A DNA stretch of 33,559 nucleotides from a virus: positions 1 to 33,559 of IMG/VR virus record IMGVR_UViG_3300027822_000483; one strand, given 5' to 3'. The notes below the pieces were generated by a model that saw only the letters and a program-made list of their open reading frames with translations, did not search any database and was not told the DNA's origin. The position numbers and the translations under genes are program-made. Shown in pieces: positions 1 to 6,069 of this stretch (its first letter is position 1; each line of letters begins with the position of its first letter).

Positions 1-234
1 ATGAAAAGGTTATTTCAAAAAAAAGAAAAAAGAACTTTTAGTAAACTTAGGTTCAACTTTGATGCATTTCTTTATGATCATAGATTATCTATTTTTACTT
101 TATCAATTGATTCTGGAATTTCACGCTCTACATTACATAAAGTCAAAAAAGAAAAGATGGTTACCGTCGGTTTATTTAATAGGCTAAAAGAAAAAATCAA
201 TAATGACCTAGAAAAATATATAATTGATAAATAA
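1..234 (+). CDS. small HTH-type DNA-binding protein
   Basis: This 77-residue basic protein has a predicted helix-turn-helix of the Cro/CI (XRE-like) kind at about residues 29-66 (DSGISRSTLHKVKKEK). That places a turn before a recognition helix rich in S/T/K. It is likely a phage or host transcription regulator that binds DNA in the cytoplasm. The ATG is the first base of the window, so any upstream ribosome binding site is unseen and the protein could extend further upstream. A 15-bp palindrome lies 7 bp after its stop and could be its operator, but that link is inference. The class call is moderate; the exact role (repressor, antirepressor or Cro analogue) cannot be told. Confidence 0.55.
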   Translation: MKRLFQKKEKRTFSKLRFNFDAFLYDHRLSIFTLSIDSGISRSTLHKVKKEKMVTVGLFNRLKEKINNDLEKYIIDK

Positions 235-241
235 AATTACT

Positions 242-256
242 TTATACAATGTATAA
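242..256. promoter_or_regulatory. perfect 15-bp palindrome, candidate operator
   Basis: TTATACA-A-TGTATAA is a perfect inverted repeat of 7-bp arms around one central base. It lies between the small HTH gene and the 305-1526 cassette. Its right arm overlaps TATAAT (252-257), which looks like a -10 box, but no convincing -35 sits 17 bp upstream. A dimeric repressor site covering the promoter of the next genes is the natural reading. Function is inferred from position and symmetry only. Confidence 0.4.
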
Positions 257-304
257 TGTAAATAACTACAAGTAATAATATTAACTAATCAGTAAGGAGA
301 AAAA

Positions 305-586
305 TTGGAAAAGAGAAATCACAAAATTAGTTTGCAGCAAAAAAAAGAATTTGCAAGTGAGTTTAAAACAAAAAGAACATTTTCTGAAGAAATGCCATTT
401 ATGTTCAGGTTTGATAATGAACAGGTCAAAGAGCTGGTAGAGCTTGAAGGTGCTGTTGAGTTTAGAATAACAAAAGGTTTGGAAAAAGGGAAGGAGAATG
501 TTTGTTTAACTGTTGTTGACGATAAGGGGGAAGATCTTGAATTTGCGTTAGAAATGAGTGAACCATGTCCACCAGATTGTCCATAA
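305..586 (+). CDS. small uncharacterised protein with CPPDCP tail
   Basis: This is a 93-residue protein with a TTG start chosen because AAGGAG (295-300) sits just upstream and no ATG fits. It has no signal peptide or membrane segment. The N-terminus (HKISLQQKKEFASEF) and the Cys/Pro-rich C-terminus (EPCPPDCP) resemble, from memory, a family of small uncharacterised Bacteroidota proteins that begin with an H-x-ISL stretch and end in CPPxCP. The middle has a predicted alpha/beta pattern ending in DDKGEDL. It is the first gene of a three-gene cassette with a 7-TM protein and a membrane LuxR-type protein, so a signalling role is possible. The terminal cysteines could bind metal, form a disulfide or be modified. 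No function is assigned. Confidence 0.6.
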   Translation: MEKRNHKISLQQKKEFASEFKTKRTFSEEMPFMFRFDNEQVKELVELEGAVEFRITKGLEKGKENVCLTVVDDKGEDLEFALEMSEPCPPDCP

Positions 587-616
587 TATAGCGAATTGGT
601 CAATTAAGGAGATAAA

Positions 617-1234
617 TTGGAACTAAATGATATATTAAAATATGCTATCCGTACCCTCAATGTGATAATCGTATTGGGGGCGTTAAAATACTTGGCTTCT
701 AAGATGAATGAGCTAAAATTTATTAGTGCATATTTTGTTATTGCATTTTTGTTTCAGACAGCGCAAACTTTAATAGGACTTAAGGGTTTTCATAATATCT
801 TTCTATATCATTGGTTTACGCCAATTGAATTCGTAGTGCTTTCAATCAACTATTTTACATGGGAGAGAGAATATTCAAAATTATATATACCTATTATTAC
901 AGGTGGAGCGGTAGCAATAGCTTTGTTCTGTTATCATACATATCCTAAAGACATATTTAATTCTTCACCAAATGATATTCCGATAGTTGCAATAACTTTA
1001 ACATGCATTTTTCTACTTATTTTTACTATAAGAGCATCTATAGTTGGCGCAAAAAATTACAGATTGTTTTTTATATATGGTATGATGTTATATTATTCTC
1101 AGAATGCTCCATTGCTTTATATGTATCAGGCTGAAAATTTTTTAGTACCACTGGTTTACCATAAAGTATTAGTTGTCATCTGTTATTCACTATATATTGC
1201 AGGATATTTTTATGCTTTTTACAGAAGGAAGTAG
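617..1234 (+). CDS. seven-TM membrane protein, putative sensor
   Basis: This 205-residue integral membrane protein has about seven hydrophobic segments (near residues 13-28, 36-55, 64-82, 91-107, 121-141, 150-170, 178-200). The TTG start is supported by AAGGAG at 606-611. The stretch FLYHWFTPIEFVVLS resembles a conserved H-x-x-TPIEF-like motif that I recall in uncharacterised Bacteroidota 7-TM proteins. There is no cytoplasmic kinase or cyclase domain. The next gene overlaps its 3' end and encodes a membrane-tethered LuxR-type HTH protein, so the pair could form a membrane signal receptor and transcription effector. This is inference; a transporter-like or lysis-related role is less likely but not excluded. 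Confidence 0.6.
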   Translation: MELNDILKYAIRTLNVIIVLGALKYLASKMNELKFISAYFVIAFLFQTAQTLIGLKGFHNIFLYHWFTPIEFVVLSINYFTWEREYSKLYIPIITGGAVAIALFCYHTYPKDIFNSSPNDIPIVAITLTCIFLLIFTIRASIVGAKNYRLFFIYGMMLYYSQNAPLLYMYQAENFLVPLVYHKVLVVICYSLYIAGYFYAFYRRK

Positions 1235-1526
1235 CATAGTATATCAACTTATAATTCTTTTTCTGATAATGGGCTTAATTTATCAGAAATTTTTGTGTGA
1301 CAACTATAAAATTAAGAACAAAATTAAAAGTTTTTGTAAGGAGCATGAATTAACTGAGCAAGAATGTCAGATAGTAAGTTTCATCATGATGGGATACACA
1401 AGTAAAAAGATGGCTGAAATTATTAACAGATCAGAAGACACCGTTAAAAAACACAGAGCAAATATTCACAAAAAAGTTGAAGTATCAACCGTAATTGAAT
1501 TGATATTGAAGATCATTAATCATTAA
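1212..1526 (+). CDS. membrane-anchored LuxR-type HTH regulator
   Basis: This 104-residue protein has one N-terminal membrane segment (about residues 9-27) followed by a GerE/LuxR-type helix-turn-helix (about 46-100): LTEQE, GYTSKKMAEII, then SEDTVKKHRANIHKKV. It should sit in the inner membrane with its DNA-binding domain in the cytoplasm. I chose ATG 1212 because AGGA (1201-1204) lies 7 bp upstream. A longer TTG start at 1173 has no such site. It overlaps the upstream 7-TM gene by 23 bp, which suggests translational coupling and a joint role. There is no response-regulator receiver domain, so activity is likely controlled through the membrane. The target promoter is unknown; the palindrome at 242-256 is one candidate. 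Confidence 0.75.
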   Translation: MLFTEGSSIVYQLIILFLIMGLIYQKFLCDNYKIKNKIKSFCKEHELTEQECQIVSFIMMGYTSKKMAEIINRSEDTVKKHRANIHKKVEVSTVIELILKIINH

Positions 1527-1534
1527 TTAAACTA

Positions 1535-1561
1535 GGTGCTCCGATTCGCACTCGAAGCACC
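1535..1561. other. strong hairpin after the signalling cassette
   Basis: GGTGCT pairs with AGCACC, and after one C/A mismatch CGA pairs with TCG, leaving a 7-nt loop (TTCGCAC). It follows the LuxR-type gene by 8 bp and is unusually GC-rich for this window. No T-tract follows on either strand, so a simple intrinsic terminator is unlikely, although a transcript-end or recombination-site role is possible. The rest of the 1527-1729 gap holds no ORF I can support. Confidence 0.45.
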
Positions 1562-1729
1562 CAGAAGTTTGTCAATATAATTTTGGGAATCATAAAGACA
1601 TGGGAAAAATACCTCTATATTTCCTCAAATTCAATTCAATATTAAAATCATCTTTTAACACACCTAGAAGACAAATTCTTAAAGAATTTTCCATTCAAGA
1701 ACCTAATAATTATAAAACCGGGGCTTTAT

Positions 1730-2269
1730 ATGAATAGCATTGAACAAGATGCAATTATTGAGGTCGGTTTTATTTACAAGTCTATTCTTGATGAAGCGGA
1801 TTTATCGTTTCCTATTGAGAGTGAAGATCCGGCAGAGTTAAAGATAAATAACAGCAACAAACAATTGTTTATAAATGCTCACTTAAAGAATCAACTGGAA
1901 GATGCTTACCGGCAATTATTTTTTGCTCAAAGAAAAGTGGCTAAGGCTAGTGAGGAAGTAATAAAAGAACGTAATGAGGAAATATTATTCCTTGCATTGA
2001 AAGGTTATTCTCAAAAAGATTTAGAAAAGAAATACGGTTTAAGGCAACCATCAATAAATAAAATTTTGAAAAAAACAATAAATGTAATTACCGGCAATGA
2101 ATATGATATGCCGGTACTACAGTTAATTAGGTTTAACAAAGATACTCTTGATAAATATTTTATTCACAATAAATTAAAGGCTAGGCATGAAGCTAGGATT
2201 AATAATAACAGCAAGTCTTCTGTTACTATTGGCGATAGTGGCAATATTGGTAATGGGACATTTGGTTAA
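1730..2269 (+). CDS. HTH protein, sigma-region-4-like
   Basis: This is a 179-residue protein. A helical, charged first half (coiled-coil-like around residues 48-90) leads into a helix-turn-helix at about 91-115 (GYSQKDLEKKYGLRQPSINKILKK), which resembles sigma-70 region 4 or phage HTH domains. The C-terminal tail is low complexity and rich in N, S and G. It probably binds DNA as an early phage regulator or replication accessory protein. The last 83 bp encode a second gene in another frame (2187-2498). The ATG start has only a weak GGGG upstream. Family placement beyond the HTH is not possible by eye. Confidence 0.55.
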   Translation: MNSIEQDAIIEVGFIYKSILDEADLSFPIESEDPAELKINNSNKQLFINAHLKNQLEDAYRQLFFAQRKVAKASEEVIKERNEEILFLALKGYSQKDLEKKYGLRQPSINKILKKTINVITGNEYDMPVLQLIRFNKDTLDKYFIHNKLKARHEARINNNSKSSVTIGDSGNIGNGTFG

Positions 2270-2498
2270 GAAGTTTTATAAAACTTCACAAGATGCATTA
2301 AGAGAGCAGTCGGTTTTGCGGAAAAGGAATCTACGGCTAGAGTATACTTTAGAGAGTGCATACCATGAATTGGGATTGTCTAGTAAAGTAATAGCTGATA
2401 TAAAAACCGAATTAATTGAGAAAAAGGTAAAGGATAAAAATATGTTCAAGGCCGGATTTGTGGCTTGCCAAGAGCAATTTAAAGTAATAAGCAATTAA
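2187..2498 (+). CDS. small membrane protein with coiled coil
   Basis: This 103-residue protein has an N-terminal signal-anchor/TM segment (about residues 3-27, LIITASLLLLLAIVAILV) followed by a charged helical region, probably coiled coil (about 28-85). Its architecture is like spanin, Rz-like or other small phage inner-membrane proteins. It begins inside the upstream HTH gene in another frame, overlapping 83 bp. A diverged copy of its last ~18 codons recurs at about 3472-3532, joined to a different gene head. Function is unknown; a lysis role would be unusual this far from the lysis end. Confidence 0.5.
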   Translation: MKLGLIITASLLLLLAIVAILVMGHLVKKFYKTSQDALREQSVLRKRNLRLEYTLESAYHELGLSSKVIADIKTELIEKKVKDKNMFKAGFVACQEQFKVISN

Positions 2499-2527
2499 CC
2501 CGAAATCGATTCAGCGAAGGAGGCTTT

Positions 2528-3379
2528 ATGAAAGGAATAAAAGCATTTAATAAGGGACTGAAATGTAGAGACTTTCAGTATGAGGAAGGAAAGGAGTATA
2601 AAATAAGCAGCAAACCTATGTTGTGTGAAAGAGGATTCCATTTTTGTGAAAATCCATTAGATGTGCTAGACTACTATGATCTTTGTGAAAGTGAATTTGC
2701 TGAGGTCGAAAGTATAGGGGAACTTCAGAAAGAGGAAGATAACAGTAAAGTTGTAACAAATAATATAAAAATTAAAGCAAAAATATCGTTAGCTGGATTC
2801 ATTAAGGCATCCGTTGATTATGTGCAAAAAATATGCAAAATAACTAATAGTAGTGATTCGGGAGATTACAGCAAGTTAGCATCTTCGGGATATTCCAGCC
2901 AGTTAGCATCTTCGGGATATTCCAGCCAGTTAGCATCTTCGGGATATTCCAGCCAGTTAGCATCTTCGGGAGATTCCAGCAAGTTAGCATCTTCGGGAGA
3001 TTCCAGCAAGTTAGCATCTTCGGGAGATTACAGCCAGTTAGCATCTTCGGGAGATTCCAGCAAGTTAGCATCTTCGGGAGATTCCAGCAAGTTAGCATCT
3101 TCGGGATATTCCAGCAAGTTAGCATCTTCGGGAGATTCCAGCCAGTTAGCATCTTCGGGATATTCCAGCAAGTTAGAAATCTCAGGAAAAGATTCAGTAG
3201 GAGCAAATATAGGATACGAAGGAAAAATTAAAGGTGTTTTAGGCTCTTGGATAACTCTTGCTGAATATGATGATGATGGTATTATAAAATGTGTGAAATC
3301 TGCAAAAATTACCGGGCGAAAACTAAAGCCTGATACCTGGTATCAATTAATTGATGGGAAGTTTACGGAGGTGAAATGA
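2528..3379 (+). CDS. DUF7666-like repeat protein
   Basis: This 283-residue protein has an N-terminal domain (about 1-105; MKGIKAFNKGLKCRDFQYEE, ERGFHFCENPLDVLDYY) matching my recollection of the DUF7666 domain common in phages. Then come twelve near-identical 9-residue repeats (about 111-218, consensus SG[DY][SY]S[KQ]LAS), and a short C-terminal domain (about 220-283; GVLGSWITLAEYDDDG, GRKLKPDTWYQLIDGKF). The repeats are predicted to stack as a narrow beta-solenoid. No enzymatic motif is visible. A good GAAGGAGG site precedes the ATG. Its stop overlaps the start of a broken SbcD-like gene (ATGA). The role in the phage cycle is unknown. Confidence 0.75.
   Translation: MKGIKAFNKGLKCRDFQYEEGKEYKISSKPMLCERGFHFCENPLDVLDYYDLCESEFAEVESIGELQKEEDNSKVVTNNIKIKAKISLAGFIKASVDYVQKICKITNSSDSGDYSKLASSGYSSQLASSGYSSQLASSGYSSQLASSGDSSKLASSGDSSKLASSGDYSQLASSGDSSKLASSGDSSKLASSGYSSKLASSGDSSQLASSGYSSKLEISGKDSVGANIGYEGKIKGVLGSWITLAEYDDDGIIKCVKSAKITGRKLKPDTWYQLIDGKFTEVK
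2858..3181 (+). repeat. twelve in-frame 27-bp tandem repeats
   Basis: Twelve 27-bp units encode S-G-[DY]-[SY]-S-[KQ]-L-A-S. Across units 1-11 only three bases vary: G/T in the third codon, C/A in the fourth and A/C in the sixth. All third-codon positions are invariant, and unit 12 ends differently (LEI). Such uniformity points to recent expansion or gene conversion. The antisense open frame across it is a by-product of the repeat. Confidence 0.95.
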
Positions 3380-3528
3380 AAACTTTAAAATTTATCCATA
3401 CTGCAGATTGACGCTCGGATTCTGAACCTAAAAAATTAGGGAAGTTGGAAAAGTCGCTAAAACAAATGCTAGAATATGTTCAAGGCTGGATTTGTGGCTT
3501 GTCAAGAGCAATTAAAAGTAATAAGTAA
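3376..3528 (+). pseudogene. broken SbcD/Mre11-like start fused to duplicated tail
   Basis: The ATG at 3376 overlaps the previous stop (ATGA) and follows GGAGGTG. It reads MKTLKFIHTAD and then TGA at 3409. The SbcD/Mre11 nuclease family has HTADWHL at this point, with the Asp and His as metal ligands, so the Trp codon and neighbouring bases appear damaged. The same frame continues open (RSDSEPKKLGKLEKSLKQM), as expected of an Mre11-like N-terminus. At about 3472 it runs into a near-copy of the 3' end of the 2187-2498 gene, but in a different frame, and stops at 3526. This is a relic of a recombination-nuclease gene lost by deletion between short similar sequences. A functional 11-residue peptide is unlikely. 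Confidence 0.7.
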
Positions 3529-3567
3529 TTAACAGGGTAAGTAAAAAGGTAAAAGTAGAAAATATAA

Positions 3568-3792
3568 ATGACGTTCAAAGAAGATTTAAATAAAATGATG
3601 CAGAGGTTTCCGGAAGGTAATTTTAGAATATTCAAAGTGAGGCATTATAACGAGAAAGGGCATAGGCAAACCATTGTTGAGCTTGGCGGATATTTTGTAG
3701 TAAATAAGAATACCAATATTAATCAACGTGAGGGTAATAAAATATTTTCTGCAATTAAAAAACTACTAAAAAATTATAAGGTGCTTCAATGA
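3568..3792 (+). CDS. hypothetical protein
   Basis: This 74-residue basic protein has a predicted beta-rich middle (FRIFKVRHYNEKGHRQTIVELGGYFVV) and a helical C-terminus (IFSAIKKLLKNYKVL). It has no membrane segment or recognisable motif. Its stop overlaps the next start by 4 bp (ATGA), so it heads a coupled run of small early genes (3568-4428). The upstream ribosome binding site is weak. It could be a small nucleic-acid-binding protein from its charge, but no family is recognised. Confidence 0.6.
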   Translation: MTFKEDLNKMMQRFPEGNFRIFKVRHYNEKGHRQTIVELGGYFVVNKNTNINQREGNKIFSAIKKLLKNYKVLQ

Positions 3793-3980
3793 AAGAAGGC
3801 GATAAATGTTTTTACTATGGTGATCCTTGCAGAATAACAATTGTTTATGGCGATACTTTAACTCTGCAAAGTGAATCAGATCCTAAAATTACTTACGATG
3901 TAAGTAAAACCAGTAGGTTTTTAGAGTTGGAAGACGGACTTAAAAAACATGCACAAAAAACAAACTTGGTGGTAAGATGA
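3789..3980 (+). CDS. hypothetical protein, small beta-rich
   Basis: This 63-residue protein opens with MKEGDKCFYYGDPCRITIV followed by alternating beta-like strands (GDTLTLQSE, KITYDVS), a pattern like a small SH3-like or Tudor-like barrel. There is no catalytic motif. It overlaps both neighbours by 4 bp, so translation is coupled along the run. Function unknown. Confidence 0.6.
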   Translation: MKEGDKCFYYGDPCRITIVYGDTLTLQSESDPKITYDVSKTSRFLELEDGLKKHAQKTNLVVR

Positions 3981-4237
3981 GTTTATTAAAAAGGCTTAAG
4001 TATATCTGGAGTATTAAGAGTACGGTTGATGATTTAAAATTTCAAGTGTTAGATGTAGCCGAATGTAGAAGGTGCAGATGTTTGGTGCATAAGATAGATG
4101 AGAATAAGGGAAAATCAACAGTAGAGAAAAGACGAATATCTTGTGCACTGTACTATCCACCGAGATATAAAGAGGTACTTCAAACAAATTACTACTGTAA
4201 AAAATGCATGCCTAAAAAGGGAAAGGTGAAGAAATGA
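3977..4237 (+). CDS. small zinc-ribbon-like protein
   Basis: This 86-residue, strongly basic protein has two Cys pairs, C30-x2-C33 (plus C35) and C74-x2-C77, spaced as in a zinc ribbon or treble-clef finger with a long loop between knuckles. The N-terminus is helical (residues 1-25). It probably binds zinc and possibly nucleic acid. It is coupled to both neighbours by ATGA overlaps. A regulator or DNA-metabolism accessory role is likely but unproven. Confidence 0.6.
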   Translation: MSLLKRLKYIWSIKSTVDDLKFQVLDVAECRRCRCLVHKIDENKGKSTVEKRRISCALYYPPRYKEVLQTNYYCKKCMPKKGKVKK

Positions 4238-4428
4238 AAGAACCTAAAGCAACATGGGGTAAAATTAAAGATTGGGATGAATTAGCTCCGGAACATAGAG
4301 AGTTGTTAAACAAAGAACTTAATCCCAATTACAGACCGGTAAAAGATTGCAAGATACAGAAAATACCAATAGTTGAAGCTAATAATGCTATTAGGTTGAC
4401 TAAAGAAGAACCTAATATTTGGACTTAA
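4234..4428 (+). CDS. hypothetical protein
   Basis: This 64-residue protein is mostly polar (KIKDWDELAPEHRELLNKEL) with no cysteine pair, membrane segment or known motif. It starts within the previous stop (ATGA) and ends 1 bp before the next gene. Conservation of this tight packing is the main support for it being real. Function unknown. Confidence 0.55.
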   Translation: MKEPKATWGKIKDWDELAPEHRELLNKELNPNYRPVKDCKIQKIPIVEANNAIRLTKEEPNIWT

Positions 4429-4429
4429 T

Positions 4430-4912
4430 ATGGATGCTCAACTGATTAAATGTTTTGTTACAGCTAATGATGCACTTTACTTGGATAAACAATATTTCTA
4501 TGACCTTAAAGAAGATCTATTAAAGGTATATGGTTGTTATGATGGATTTGAAATTGAACATAGAAAAATTTGGGATGCATCAACCCAACGATTCAATAAA
4601 ATAGCAATAAACTACAAACGCTATTTGCTAAGAAATCAATTATTTCATGTTCCAAGTACAACAATGCCCGCTGCTCCTTTAAGAGGCAAATATAAAAAGA
4701 GAGAAAAATTAAACAATTATTTTTCTCCGGCGGATAGCTATAAGGCTTTAATAATACTTCTTAGAAAGTACCGGCCAAGCTTACTAAATGATCTGATAAA
4801 CTGTAATTACCAAATTAGCAGATATTGGAGCATGCACAGAGATGAAATTTCCTTAATGATAAATAAAGAATTAAAAAGTACAGGTGAGTTGAGCAATGTA
4901 CAGTTTGTATGA
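4430..4912 (+). CDS. hypothetical early protein
   Basis: This 160-residue soluble protein is rich in Tyr, Lys and Leu, and mainly helical in its last third (ALIILLRKYRPSLLNDLINC). A basic stretch near residues 84-92 (LRGKYKKREK) could contact nucleic acid. There is no recognised domain. It lies in the early operon just after four coupled small genes and overlaps the next start by 17 bp. Function unknown. Confidence 0.55.
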   Translation: MDAQLIKCFVTANDALYLDKQYFYDLKEDLLKVYGCYDGFEIEHRKIWDASTQRFNKIAINYKRYLLRNQLFHVPSTTMPAAPLRGKYKKREKLNNYFSPADSYKALIILLRKYRPSLLNDLINCNYQISRYWSMHRDEISLMINKELKSTGELSNVQFV

Positions 4913-5096
4913 AATATTATTAGAAGCTGAAAATGACAGCACCTTTAAACCGGGTGAAGTATTGCCGGCCCGGCAAATAACAGCAAGAGCAAGGCAAAGG
5001 GGATTTGTAGCTGAAGTTAATTCCGATATTGGTCAAGTAGAAGTTTATGATAATGACCTTAACAGAATTGCTGAAGCAGTAAGGATCTATGTATGA
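4896..5096 (+). CDS. hypothetical protein
   Basis: This 66-residue protein has a small mixed alpha/beta pattern (LPARQITARARQRGFVAEV, GQVEVYDNDLNRIAEAVRIY), which looks like a compact globular domain. It starts inside the preceding gene and overlaps the next by 4 bp. No family recognised. Confidence 0.55.
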   Translation: MYSLYEILLEAENDSTFKPGEVLPARQITARARQRGFVAEVNSDIGQVEVYDNDLNRIAEAVRIYV

Positions 5097-5275
5097 ATTA
5101 TGAGGATTTTAGAACAGGATTAACATTTAAGGATGTTAGGAATATTCTTAAAAGAGAGGTAAAACGGAAATATGAAATTGGTGAATACATGTTTGTTACA
5201 AGACATACAGTATTAGGCCGGTGGAGAGAAATTAAGCTGGCAATGTTTAATACAGAATTAGAGTTTCCAAAATAA
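5093..5275 (+). CDS. small phage protein (TVLGxWxxIK type)
   Basis: This 60-residue protein has the sequence GLTFKDVRNILKREVKR followed by FVTRHTVLGRWREIKLAMF. From memory, small phage early proteins often share this layout, a GLT-x-x-V start and a TVLGxWxxIK end. It probably folds as a helical bundle; function is unknown. A second, truncated copy of its C-terminal half lies at 5948-6061 behind the head of another gene. It overlaps the previous stop by 4 bp. Confidence 0.65.
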   Translation: MNYEDFRTGLTFKDVRNILKREVKRKYEIGEYMFVTRHTVLGRWREIKLAMFNTELEFPK

Positions 5276-5289
5276 AATTAGGTAATAAA

Positions 5290-5649
5290 ATGACAGAGAA
5301 AAAAGCAATAGAAATTATTGATAGTGAAATCGACTTTAAAAAAAATGATACTAGTGGGCAGAGAGAAACACTAATATACCTACTTTGCCAATATGGATAT
5401 GATGAACAACTTGAGACATTAAGAAACGAATTAAGAGCATTCGCTTATTTAATGGAAGATAAGCTTAAATATAATGATGATAAAGGTGGATGGGATGATT
5501 GTAGTTCAGGTTATTTATACAAACAAATAACAAAACAGCATGAATTATTGGCTGAAGCAATTTTAGATGATAATATTCAAGAAATACAAAAAAGGAGTAT
5601 AAATATTGCAAATTATTCTATGATGATTCAGCTCAATAGTAGAAGTTAA
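5290..5649 (+). CDS. small protein with MazG-like GWDD...N-x-AN pattern
   Basis: This 119-residue helical, acidic protein has the second-half sequence MEDKLKYNDDKGGWDDCSSGY followed by a helix and NIANYSMMI. The order resembles short phage proteins related to MazG-type or dATP/dGTP pyrophosphohydrolases (GWxD, then D-x-AN-x-x-MM). The protein at 12279-12527 shows the same pattern. If related, it could act on nucleotides, but the full set of metal-binding acidic residues is not evident. The family link is tentative. Confidence 0.5.
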   Translation: MTEKKAIEIIDSEIDFKKNDTSGQRETLIYLLCQYGYDEQLETLRNELRAFAYLMEDKLKYNDDKGGWDDCSSGYLYKQITKQHELLAEAILDDNIQEIQKRSINIANYSMMIQLNSRS

Positions 5650-5712
5650 AATTCTGGTAAGTATAACGTAGTGGCAAATAAGCGGTTTTCGTAAAATATA
5701 GGGATACAAACA

Positions 5713-5922
5713 ATGACTGGATTATTAACAAAGAAAGAAGCAGAGAACTGGACGCTGGAAGATGATTTTATGTTTTGGTTTAAGATGAAGTTAACTTCAC
5801 ATGATTATTTTGCTAAACGATCACCGGAAAATTTCAAGAGTTTAGATAAAGAAATAAGAGAATTATTAGCCGAATACTACAAACATAAAAGTAAATCCGC
5901 TTTGGGCGGAACAAAGGAGTGA
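5713..5922 (+). CDS. hypothetical protein
   Basis: This 69-residue helical, Lys/Glu-rich protein (KKEAENWTLEDDFMFWFKMK, SLDKEIRELLAEYYKHK) has no membrane segment. AGGGA lies upstream of its ATG. It is followed after 2 bp by a gene head with a strong GGAG site that has been fused to foreign sequence. Function unknown. Confidence 0.55.
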   Translation: MTGLLTKKEAENWTLEDDFMFWFKMKLTSHDYFAKRSPENFKSLDKEIRELLAEYYKHKSKSALGGTKE

Positions 5923-5924
5923 AA

Positions 5925-6061
5925 ATGGGACAGTGTGGATGTGGGGATATGAGAGAGGCCAATATATGTTTGTTACAAGGCATACAGTATTGGGCCGGTG
6001 GAGAGAAATAAAAATAGAAATGTTTAATACAGAAATAGAATTGGTAAGAATAAATAGTTGA
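5925..6061 (+). pseudogene. chimeric relic: MGQCGCGD head plus tail of 5093-5275 gene
   Basis: A strong GGAG site (5915-5918) precedes ATG 5925, which reads MGQCGCGDMREAN and stops at 6009 after 28 codons. From about 5948, another frame encodes YERGQYMFVTRHTVLGRWRE to a stop at 6059. This is a close copy of residues 27-58 of the 5093-5275 gene (which has KYEIGEYMFVTRHTVLGRWR). The head of a Cys-rich small gene was therefore joined out of frame to the duplicated tail of a neighbour. The 28-residue peptide, or a 31-residue one from ATG 5966, might still be made, but a relic is more likely. Confidence 0.65.
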
Positions 6062-6069
6062 GGCATTCA

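Noticed and set aside
1173-1211. Longer TTG start for the LuxR-type gene
   Set aside because: It has no ribosome binding site and would add residues encoded inside the 7-TM gene; ATG 1212 has AGGA at 7 bp.
1535-1561. tRNA 3' end / attachment site
   Set aside because: The arm and 7-nt loop loosely recall a T-arm, but no other tRNA arms are present, the loop lacks the conserved A, and no second copy was seen in the window.
2844-3206. Minus-strand 120-codon open frame across the repeat region
   Set aside because: It is a shadow of the 27-bp repeat: its monotone MLTCWNLPK-like units come from reading the repeat backwards, and it has no ribosome binding site.
3409-3411. TGA read as Trp in the SbcD-like start (recoding)
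   Set aside because: TGA is a normal stop in several clear genes here (for example 3377-3379 and 8058-8060) and the bases after it are also changed, so damage is the simpler reading.
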